Assembly: GCA_900548135.1 (NCBI GenBank)
Contig: URJC01000035.1
Coordinates: 1 to 13,911 of the forward strand
Reading direction: 5' to 3'
DNA: 13,911 nt
DNA from: an uncultured Odoribacter sp.
GTDB taxonomy: Bacteria; Bacteroidota; Bacteroidia; Bacteroidales; Marinifilaceae
Shown piece by piece: positions 5,833 to 12,566 of this stretch; the stretch's first letter is position 1, and each line of letters opens with the position of its first letter. Made by a program: the position numbers and the translations under genes. The notes under the pieces were generated by a model. The model did no database searches. It worked only from the letters and a program-made list of their open reading frames with translations, and was not told the DNA's origin.

Positions 5833-6825
5833 TTAATCCTGCCCGAATTTAATGCGATTCTCCTTATTTTTCCGGAATGGAAGTCTGGGAAAAAGCTTTC
5901 TAAAACGCACTAAATAGATTGTAATATTTCCACCGGCAATAATCAGGGTTACAGCCAGGATAATCATCAACATGCCACAACTCAATCTTGTAGTCAGAGA
6001 TTCTCCAAAGACCACGACTCCCAAAAAAACAGCCGTTAATGGCTCCAAAGCCCCCAGAATAGCCGTAGGTGTAGAACCAATATATTGAATTGCCTGAGTC
6101 GTACAAAGAAACGATATCGCCGTAGGAAAAACAGCCAAAGCAAGAAGATTACCCCACAAATACCATTCTTGCACAATATGCAAACTTTTCCCAAAATCAA
6201 CCCGGATTAAAAACAAGGTCATCCCAAAAAGCAGAACATAGAAAGTCAATCTAAGCGTTGCAACATGTTTCAGGGTTGACTGATTTACACCAACAATATA
6301 TATCGCATAAGAAAGAGCAGAAGCCATCACCAGTAAAATACCGACCATACTAAGCGTTGTACCATCTCCGCCTTGATAGAGTAACCCGATCCCCCCTAAG
6401 GCTAACAAAATACATAATACAGTAGGCAATGTCAGCTTTTCTTTGAAAACCAACCACATAATCAATGCCACCATAATGGGATAAACAAACAATAAGGTCG
6501 ACGCAATGCCAACATCCATATAATTATAGCTCTGAAACAAAGTCAATGAAGAAATAGCAACCAGAAACCCCATTATTATCAGTGGCAATACTTCCTTACG
6601 CCTCAATTTAAAACTCCTTCCTCTTGCTACAATCATGATTCCTAATATTGGAATAGCGAATAAATAACGAAAAAAAAGAACAGAATCCGGATTCATACCG
6701 GCTTTGTACAAAGGGAGAGCGAACAAAGGATTCATACCATAAGTAGCAGCAGCTATAGCTCCCAACATATATCCTTTCACTTTTACATTCATAAATCTGG
6801 AAATTTGTAGCCAAAAATAGCTCAT
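5833..6825 (-). CDS. EamA/DMT-family transporter
   Basis: Inner-membrane transporter of the drug/metabolite superfamily with two EamA repeats and about ten transmembrane helices. Each repeat ends in the recognisable 'large hydrophobic - E-x-L' pattern: VYPIMVALIMWLVFKEKLT at 114-132 and ALEPLTAVFLGVVVFGESLT at 259-278. A basic C-terminal tail of about 25 residues follows (RKLFPRLPFRKNKENR). The substrate cannot be read from the sequence; members export amino acids, nucleobases or other metabolites. The ATG at 6825 gives 330 residues. The in-frame ATG at 6792 (MNVKVKGYMLGAI) removes 11 residues and looks at least as likely, because the family-like sequence starts there. It lies downstream of the gadB terminator and upstream of the ferritin gene. 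A link to glutamate/GABA metabolism is possible from position but unproven. Confidence 0.9.
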   Translation of the reverse strand: MSYFWLQISRFMNVKVKGYMLGAIAAATYGMNPLFALPLYKAGMNPDSVLFFRYLFAIPILGIMIVARGRSFKLRRKEVLPLIIMGFLVAISSLTLFQSYNYMDVGIASTLLFVYPIMVALIMWLVFKEKLTLPTVLCILLALGGIGLLYQGGDGTTLSMVGILLVMASALSYAIYIVGVNQSTLKHVATLRLTFYVLLFGMTLFLIRVDFGKSLHIVQEWYLWGNLLALAVFPTAISFLCTTQAIQYIGSTPTAILGALEPLTAVFLGVVVFGESLTTRLSCGMLMIILAVTLIIAGGNITIYLVRFRKLFPRLPFRKNKENRIKFGQD

Positions 6826-7070
6826 TTTTACTTATCCTGTTCTATTGTTTCCAATACTTTTATAACGAAAAAAACAGAAAACTACTCTGCTATATTCACA
6901 ACCTGATAATGTAGAAAACAGGAAAACAAATCCAGCCCTCCAATATGGACAAAAATCAATTGCAAATGGCAGCATCTTTTCATTTGAAGAGAGTTCCCGT
7001 AAAAATAATATGATAAAAAAGGTGCCTGATTTTTTGCAGGCACCTTTTTTATCATATATCTCCCTTACCT
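6826..7070 (-). other. 245-bp gap between gadB and the EamA gene
   Basis: Holds the 21-bp-stem terminator of gadB (7008-7057), directly after its stop codon. The remaining ~180 bp upstream of the transporter gene show no coding frame and no clear TAnnTTTG promoter. The transporter therefore either has a weaker promoter here or depends on read-through. Confidence 0.5.
7008..7057 (-). terminator. Strong intrinsic terminator of gadB (palindromic, could work in both directions)
   Basis: A perfect 21-bp stem (7008-7028 with 7037-7057) around an 8-nt loop. The GC-rich tip (ggtgcctg/caggcacc) is flanked by A6/T6 runs, so each strand has the stem-then-U-run arrangement. It starts 13 bp after the gadB stop. 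There is no + strand gene to its left that would need it, so its natural direction is -. Confidence 0.92.
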
Positions 7071-8468
7071 TTACCGGGCATGATTAAATCCACGAGGTTT
7101 TTGTGGTTGATTCTTATTCCAGAGAATAGCACTATTGGTGGGTTCCTGCAATTTATCCAATTCTGCAATATTTGCTTTGATATCCTGTACCAACAAATCT
7201 GCCAGATCTATACCTGTACCTTGACGGACAACTACACGCATGATCACCACATTCTCCATTGCTTTGGGCATTGTATAAGCCGGAACCTGCCACCCCTGAG
7301 AATGTAAAGCATCTGAAAGGTCATAAAGAGTCCATTTCCGTGTCGGATCTTCTTTTAACTTCCAGATAAACAATGGATTTGGATTTTTATCACTCAAAAA
7401 TTCGAAAATCCCCATTTCTTTCAATTGCTTCCTCAGGTATGTACATACATCCAGACAATTTTGCTGAATCTGACGATATCCTTCCTTACCTAAACGCAGG
7501 AATTGATAATATTGAGCCAACACCTGGTTACCCGGACGTGAGAAATTAATAGAAATACTCGGAATATTTGCTCCCAGATAATTGACAGCAAAATTCATTT
7601 CTTCGGGCAGATATTTTTTGTCTTTCCAAACCACCCACCCTACACCTGGATAAACCAAACCAAATTTATGTCCGGAAGCACTAATCGACAATACCCATTT
7701 CAAACGGAAATCCCAAACAGTTTCCGGATCAATAAACGGGTGTATAAAACCACCCGTAGCAGCATCTACATGAATACAGATTTCCCACCCTTTTTCAGTA
7801 TTGAGCTTATCCAAAGCATCATTGATCTCTTTCACGTTATCGTCCAATCCGGTAATAGTAACCCCTTGAATCGGTACTACGCAGATTGTATTCTCATCAC
7901 ACATACTTATAACCTCCTTTGGATCCAAAGTGATCTTCTCTGCGGTTACAGGCACCATTCGCATCTCAACATCCCAGTAAATAGCAAATTTTTCCCAAAC
8001 CACCTGCATACAACTGGAAATAATAAAATTAGGTTTATCTGTAGGAAGCCCTTTAGCACGACGGCGTTTTTGCCAGCGCTTTAAAGCTGAAATACCTCCC
8101 AACATACAAGCTTCAGAAGAACCTACGGTACTTGTTCCTGTACAATACGGAGGTTCCGGAGAATTCCATAATTTGGCAATAATATTCACACAACGACGTT
8201 CTATTTCTGCAGTCTGAGGATATTCAGTTTTATCAATCATGTTCTTATCCATCGTCTCGGTCATCACCCGGCGGGCATAATCATCCATCCATGTGGTCAC
8301 AAAAGTAGCCAGATTCAAACGGGAATTACCATCCAACATGGCTTCATCATGTACTAACTGATAAGCAACCTCACCAGGCATAGAGCTTTGGGGCATCTCA
8401 AACTTAGGAGCCACACGTGCTTCCTCGGAAGTTCCAAAAATAGGAGTGTTCGGATTTTCTGTTTTCAT
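7071..8468 (-). CDS. gadB: Glutamate decarboxylase
   Basis: PLP-dependent enzyme that decarboxylates L-glutamate to GABA, using up one cytoplasmic proton per turn. At 465 residues it has nearly the same length as E. coli GadB (466). Visible features are the N-terminal region with PQSSMPGEVAYQLVHDE, the cofactor phosphate-binding TSTVGSSEACMLGG (112-125), Asp235 in HVDAATGG for the pyridine nitrogen, and Lys268 in SASGHKFG for the Schiff base. The C-terminus ends GFNHAR; His463 sits near where E. coli GadB has His465, which caps the active site at neutral pH, so pH control may be conserved. The gene is on the - strand, about 4.3 kb from the glsA/channel end of the gad genes, and ends in a strong terminator. 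Its 5' leader has two mutually exclusive small hairpins. The product call is firm. Confidence 0.96.
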   Translation of the reverse strand: MKTENPNTPIFGTSEEARVAPKFEMPQSSMPGEVAYQLVHDEAMLDGNSRLNLATFVTTWMDDYARRVMTETMDKNMIDKTEYPQTAEIERRCVNIIAKLWNSPEPPYCTGTSTVGSSEACMLGGISALKRWQKRRRAKGLPTDKPNFIISSCMQVVWEKFAIYWDVEMRMVPVTAEKITLDPKEVISMCDENTICVVPIQGVTITGLDDNVKEINDALDKLNTEKGWEICIHVDAATGGFIHPFIDPETVWDFRLKWVLSISASGHKFGLVYPGVGWVVWKDKKYLPEEMNFAVNYLGANIPSISINFSRPGNQVLAQYYQFLRLGKEGYRQIQQNCLDVCTYLRKQLKEMGIFEFLSDKNPNPLFIWKLKEDPTRKWTLYDLSDALHSQGWQVPAYTMPKAMENVVIMRVVVRQGTGIDLADLLVQDIKANIAELDKLQEPTNSAILWNKNQPQKPRGFNHAR

Positions 8469-8500
8469 AATTCAACTTTTAAATAATGTAGTAACTCAAA

Positions 8501-8524
8501 ACAAGACAGACTTGTTGATCTTGT
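8501..8524 (-). promoter_or_regulatory. Alternative small hairpins in the gadB 5' leader
   Basis: The segment acaag(a) at 8501-8506 can pair either with cttgt at 8511-8515 (5 bp, 5-nt loop) or with tcttgt at 8519-8524 (6 bp, 12-nt loop). The site is 33-56 bp upstream of the gadB ATG, inside its leader or promoter. The same half-sites could instead be a protein-binding operator. The stems are short, so this is only a hint. Confidence 0.25.
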
Positions 8525-8575
8525 CAAATTACGCAAGCAGACTAGTTTAGTTTCAGCTTCTTACAATATTTAACT

Positions 8576-8994
8576 TCATATAGACAACGATAACCTCCTA
8601 TCATAAAAACAATCAGAATTAAAAAAATGAATTATTTCTCTTCCCCAAACTTTTTCTATTCCATACCGTAAACAAAAACAGGAAGCACATCTCCATGCCC
8701 CCTCAACTGTGGAATTATGGACAAAATTAAACACGACCGTGCTGAAGCACATTCCACACCGGGCCCGAGGTGTGCTTTTTTCACGGGCCATTCCAACAAT
8801 TGTAAATCTTTATACTTTTCGTATACCGGAATCATGCTCATGGCATTCTGCCAGCAAGTTCTACACCAGGAAACCCATAAATCAATCAATGCCATTTTCC
8901 CTTCAATCAGCCCGGAAAGAATCGCCAATATCCAATCCATCCAAGAAAGAGCAATAAAATCAATATACTCTCTGCCGGCTTTTACAGCCTTCAA
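8576..8994 (-). pseudogene. Decayed thioredoxin-fold (TlpA/ResA-like) gene remnant
   Basis: Translation on the - strand from about 8994 gives GREYIDFIALS followed by ALIDLWVSWCRTCWQNA and VYEKYKD. This is the pattern of Bacteroidota TlpA/ResA-type periplasmic thiol-disulfide proteins (typically 'GKYVLIDFWASWCGPCR...YEKYKD'). The CxxC here is CRTC, at 8854-8865. After VYEKYKD the expected continuation (IVGMAREKSTP) is found only in another frame, from about 8800, so at least one frameshift lies near 8800-8805. Beyond that, similarity fades apart from a possible YGIEKVWG segment. There is no ATG start in the first frame, a stop codon lies directly before it, and the usual N-terminal signal and domain are missing. 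The remnant is therefore truncated and shifted. The homology is judged by eye only. Confidence 0.6.
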
Positions 8995-9068
8995 TCAATA
9001 CTCAAAAGAAATTATCAAACATTTTACCTCATTTTCCTGTATAACAGATAAAATATAACCCAAACAAC

Positions 9069-10718
9069 ATGGAAGAAAGTTTCTTATATTATATAGAACA
9101 CAGTATAAAAATCCATTGGAATCGTCAAGCACTAACTGATTATAAAGGAGCTACCCACACTTATAAAGATGTTGCCCGGACAATCGAAGAATTACATATT
9201 CTATTCGAAAAAGGAGGAATCCGGAAAGGAGACCGCATAGCTCTTTGTAGCCGTAATATGTCCAATTGGGGAATAGCTTTTCTGGCAATACTATCATTTG
9301 GAGCGGTTGCCGTACCCATACTCCATGAATTCAAACCCGATAACATACATCATATCATCAATCACTCAGAAGCCCGCATCCTATTCATTGGGGCATCTAT
9401 CTGGAAAGAACTGAACCACACCAATATGCCCCAGCTGGAAACCGTGATACAACTGGAAGACTACACCATACTACACAACATCAACCTGCAAATCAGTCAG
9501 GTCCAGGCTAGACTTAGTGAATTTTTCGGACAAAAATACCCAGACTGCTTCACTCCTGACGATGTTCATTACGAACCGGATAAACCCGAACAATTAGCCA
9601 TGATTAATTATACATCAGGCACAACCAGTGCATCTAAAGGAGTGATGCTATCCTACAGAAGTATGTGGTCAAACCTGAAATATGCACTGGACAGAATGGG
9701 GTATAACCCGGGAGAACGTATAGTTTCCATACTGACTATGGCTCATATGTATGGCCTTGCTTTCGAGTTGATTTATCCTTTTGCCAGCGGCACACACGTC
9801 TATTTTATCTCTAAAACTCCTTCTCCCAAAATTATCAATGACATTTTCACTGAAGTTCGTCCCAATCTGATTGTTGCCGTACCTTTGATCATTGAAAAAA
9901 TCATTAAACACCGGGTACTACCACAACTGAAAAAATTCCATATCCGGTTGTTTCTGAAACTTCCCTACATTAACCGCCGTTTACGTGCCTCTATCCGGAA
10001 CAAAATCGTGAATGCATTTGGCGGACGTTTCAAACTCATCGCCATCGGTGGAGCTGCCCTGAATTTTGAAGTAGAAAAATTCCTTACCTCGGTAAAATTC
10101 CCGTACACTGTCGGATATGGAATGACAGAATGCGGTCCGGGGATTTCTTTCGATGACTGGCACACTTTCAAACCCGGTTCTTGCGGAAAAGCAATCGACC
10201 GGATGGCAATCACGATCAATTCGTCGGACCCTGAAAATATTGTCGGAGAAATCCTGGTTCGTGGCGCTAACCTCATGACTGGTTATTATAAAAACCCGGA
10301 AGCTACACGTGCAGCTATAGACCAAGAAGGCTGGCTACATACGGGAGATCTGGGAATTATCGATTCTGAAGGTTACCTGTTTATTAAAGGACGGAGTAAA
10401 AATATGATTTTAGGTCCCAGCGGACAAAACATTTATCCTGAAGAAATTGAAGACCGGATCAACGCTCTACCCTATGTTTCAGAGTCTTTAGTCATAGAAC
10501 ATGACGGTAAATTAGTAGCCCTGGTCCACCCGGATTATGAACAAGCTAAGAAAGATAAGATAACAAAGGAAAACATGAAAAAAATCATGGAAGACAACCG
10601 TAAATTAGCCAATACCATGCTTCCCACATATAGTCAGATAGCCCGGCTAAAGATTCAGGAAAACGAATTTGAAAAAACTCCTAAACGTAGTATTAAACGA
10701 TACTTATATCAGGAATAA
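9069..10718 (+). CDS. AMP-forming long-chain fatty acid-CoA ligase (copy 1)
   Basis: Acyl-adenylate-forming enzyme of 549 residues that would activate a fatty acid with ATP and then transfer it to CoA; probably cytoplasmic or membrane-associated. Domain signatures in order are the ATP-binding loop YTSGTTSASKG (181-191; the usual form is SGTTGxPKG), YGMTECGP (350-357), GWLHTGD (421-427) and the hinge/A8 IKGRSKNMI (439-447). The C-terminus is EKTPKRSIKRYLYQ, where the usual GK lysine position reads R-S and neighbouring lysines (539, 543) are candidates for that role. QNIYPEEIE (453-461) is typical of the family. A second, paralogous copy starts 72 bp downstream, pointing to a tandem duplication. 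The ATG at 9069 is supported by the same MEESFL start in copy 2. Substrate chain length cannot be read from the sequence. Confidence 0.92.
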   Translation: MEESFLYYIEHSIKIHWNRQALTDYKGATHTYKDVARTIEELHILFEKGGIRKGDRIALCSRNMSNWGIAFLAILSFGAVAVPILHEFKPDNIHHIINHSEARILFIGASIWKELNHTNMPQLETVIQLEDYTILHNINLQISQVQARLSEFFGQKYPDCFTPDDVHYEPDKPEQLAMINYTSGTTSASKGVMLSYRSMWSNLKYALDRMGYNPGERIVSILTMAHMYGLAFELIYPFASGTHVYFISKTPSPKIINDIFTEVRPNLIVAVPLIIEKIIKHRVLPQLKKFHIRLFLKLPYINRRLRASIRNKIVNAFGGRFKLIAIGGAALNFEVEKFLTSVKFPYTVGYGMTECGPGISFDDWHTFKPGSCGKAIDRMAITINSSDPENIVGEILVRGANLMTGYYKNPEATRAAIDQEGWLHTGDLGIIDSEGYLFIKGRSKNMILGPSGQNIYPEEIEDRINALPYVSESLVIEHDGKLVALVHPDYEQAKKDKITKENMKKIMEDNRKLANTMLPTYSQIARLKIQENEFEKTPKRSIKRYLYQE

Positions 10719-10738
10719 GCATCATTTTTCCCCAAACA

Positions 10739-10770
10739 TTTCCGGTTTCAGGCTGAATCATTTATCTTTG
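10739..10770 (+). promoter_or_regulatory. Bacteroidota-type promoter for the second acyl-CoA ligase copy
   Basis: TATCTTTG at 10763-10770 matches the TAnnTTTG -7 box exactly. TTTC at 10739-10742 is one base off the TTTG -33 box, with a 20-bp spacer. The start codon follows 20 bp after the box, so the leader would be very short. The second copy can therefore be transcribed on its own. Confidence 0.65.
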
Positions 10771-10790
10771 TTCATTTCAAAGTAATTATT

Positions 10791-12432
10791 ATGGAAGAAA
10801 GTTTTTTGAAATACATAGAAGATAGTATCAAAACAAACTGGGACCGGCCAGCTTTGACAGATTTCAAAGGAGCTACCAGTTCATATAAAGACGTTGCCCG
10901 GAAAATCGAGAAACTACATCTACTTTTTGAGCATTGCGGCATCCGCAAAGGAGATAAAATTGCATTATGCAGCCGCAATACCAGTAACTGGGGGATTGCT
11001 TTTCTGGCAACCTTATCTTACGGGGCTGTAGTTGTACCTATTTTAAATGAATTTAAACCCGACAATATACATCATATTGTCAATCATTCCGAAGCCCGTA
11101 TTCTATTTGCCGGAGATATCGTGTGGGAAAATCTGGACGAAGGGGCAATGCCTGATCTCGACGGTGTCATCCGGGTTGAAGACTATTCCCTGCGTTTTTC
11201 CCGGCAAAAAAAACTTACAGAAGCCCGGGCAAAATTAAACGAACTCTTTGGGAAAAAATTTCCGGAACGTTTCCGGCCTGAAGATGTTCATTATGACTAT
11301 GACAAACTGAATGACCTCGCCTTGATAAACTATACTTCCGGAACAACAAGCTCTTCTAAAGGGGTTATGTTACCTTACCGGAGTTTGTGGACCAATCTGA
11401 AATTTGCACTCGGGGTATTCGGACTTACTCCAGGAGAACAGATTGTCAGCATGTTGCCAATGGCCCATATGTATGGTTTGGCGTTTGAATTCATTTATGA
11501 ATTCGCCAGTGGCATGCATATTTCTGTCCCGTACCCCTTCGCCTAAAATCATCGCAGATGCTTTTGCCGAAGTGAAACCGGACCTGATTATCACCGTACC
11601 TTTGGTCATTGAAAAAATTATCAAAAAGAAAGTTTTTCCTACCATTGAGAAGCCACATATGAAAATCCTGATGAGTATCCCACTCATCAACGACAAAATC
11701 AAAGATACGATCCGTCAAAAAGTAATCAATGCTTTTGGAGGAAAATTTAAGGAACTCATCATCGGAGGAGCTGCGCTGAATAAAGAAGTTGAAACTTTTC
11801 TCCGTTCTATCCGCTTTCCGTATACGGTAGGTTATGGTATGACAGAATGTGGTCCATTGTTGAGCTATGATGATTGGAGCACTTTCAAGCAAGGGTCCTG
11901 TGGTAAAGCTATCGAACGTGTCCAATTACGTATAGACTCTCCTGATCAGCAACAGATAGTGGGCGAAATTCTGGCTAAAGGAGATTGTGTGATGTCAGGA
12001 TATTACAAAAATCCGGAAGCAACCCAAGCTGCCCTCGACAAAGAGGGATGGTTGCATACTGGGGACATGGGCATTATCGATGCCGACGGGTATCTTTTTA
12101 TCCGCGGAAGATGTAAAAACATGATACTAAGCTCAAACGGACAAAACATCTACCCGGAAGAGATTGAAGACCGGCTGAATAATATGCCCTATGTTAGTGA
12201 ATCCATTGTGATCGAAAAAGACAACAAGTTAATTGCGTTGATTTATCCCGACTTTGATACTGTAAATGCCGATCATGTCAGCGATGAAAAACTGGCAGAA
12301 GCAATGACAGACAACCTCAAAGAACTGAACCAACAATTACCAGCCTATAGCCAATTAAGTAGTTACAAACTATACAACGAAGAATTCGAAAAAACCCCAA
12401 AACGAAGCATTAAACGTTTTCTATACCAATAA
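10791..12432 (+). pseudogene. Long-chain fatty acid-CoA ligase (copy 2), frameshifted
   Basis: Close paralogue of the preceding gene, colinear from MEESFLKYIE to the end (TPKRSIKRFLYQ). The first frame runs 251 codons from 10791 to the stop at 11544-11546 and carries the ATP-binding loop YTSGTTSSSKG (181-191). The rest, from about 11521 (FLSRTPSPKII) to 12432, is in the next frame and carries YGMTECGP, GWLHTGD and IRGRCKNMI. Against copy 1 (GTHVYFISKTPSPK) the junction reads GMH-FLSRTPSPK. This fits loss of five bases just after the codon for His243, at about 11519-11521; restoring them would give 548 residues. No other lesion is seen, so the break is recent or is a sequencing/assembly error. 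If real, only the N-terminal half would be made, without the catalytic C-terminal part. Confidence 0.85.
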
Positions 12433-12435
12433 ATA

Positions 12436-12467
12436 TCCTGAGGCGCTCCATAATGAGTGCCTCAGGA
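12436..12467 (+). terminator. Hairpin after the second acyl-CoA ligase, probable terminator
   Basis: A 13-bp stem (12436-12448 with 12455-12467), including one G-U pair, encloses a 6-nt loop and begins 4 bp after the stop codon at 12432. The stem is GC-rich (cctgaggc/gcctcagg). Only a short T-run follows (catttaag), so termination may be incomplete. Confidence 0.65.
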
Positions 12468-12537
12468 CATTTAAGCCGGATAAGTTTTCAACTCCCAAAA
12501 AAATTCCAATTTTCAATTTTCACTTTTCATTTTTTCG

Positions 12538-12545
12538 TACCTTCG
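12538..12545 (+). promoter_or_regulatory. Probable -7 promoter box of ftsK
   Basis: TACCTTCG differs from TAnnTTTG by one base and lies 21 bp upstream of the ftsK ATG, after a T-rich tract (12510-12535) with repeated 'ttttca' units. No -33 box stands out, because the T-rich tract offers several near matches. Confidence 0.45.
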
Positions 12546-12566
12546 TAAACTCAAAAATCGATAAAA

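Larger units (their letters stand above)
8469..9068. other. 600-bp divergent region between gadB and the acyl-CoA ligase gene
   Basis: Holds the gadB leader and, by position, its promoter (about 8469-8575), a decayed TlpA-like gene (about 8576-8994, - strand) and a short upstream region for the acyl-CoA ligase (8995-9068). Long + strand frames here are the antisense of the decayed gene. I could not find a clean TAnnTTTG box for either flanking gene. Confidence 0.5.

Noticed and set aside
7668..8084. A 138-codon + strand frame inside gadB.
   Set aside because: It is entirely antisense to the well-conserved PLP-binding core of gadB and has no recognisable domain.
8717..9058. A 113-codon frame on the + strand (and an overlapping 82-codon frame) before the acyl-CoA ligase gene.
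   Set aside because: It lies antisense to the thioredoxin-like remnant, whose residues (WCRTC, YEKYKD) are recognisable. The + strand product shows no family features.
11404..11520. Upstream part of the second-frame ORF of the broken acyl-CoA ligase, beginning at an ATG at 11404, as the start of a separate protein.
   Set aside because: Before about 11521 this frame translates to sequence with no similarity to copy 1, while the other frame is conserved there. The real homologous part begins at FLSRTPSP.
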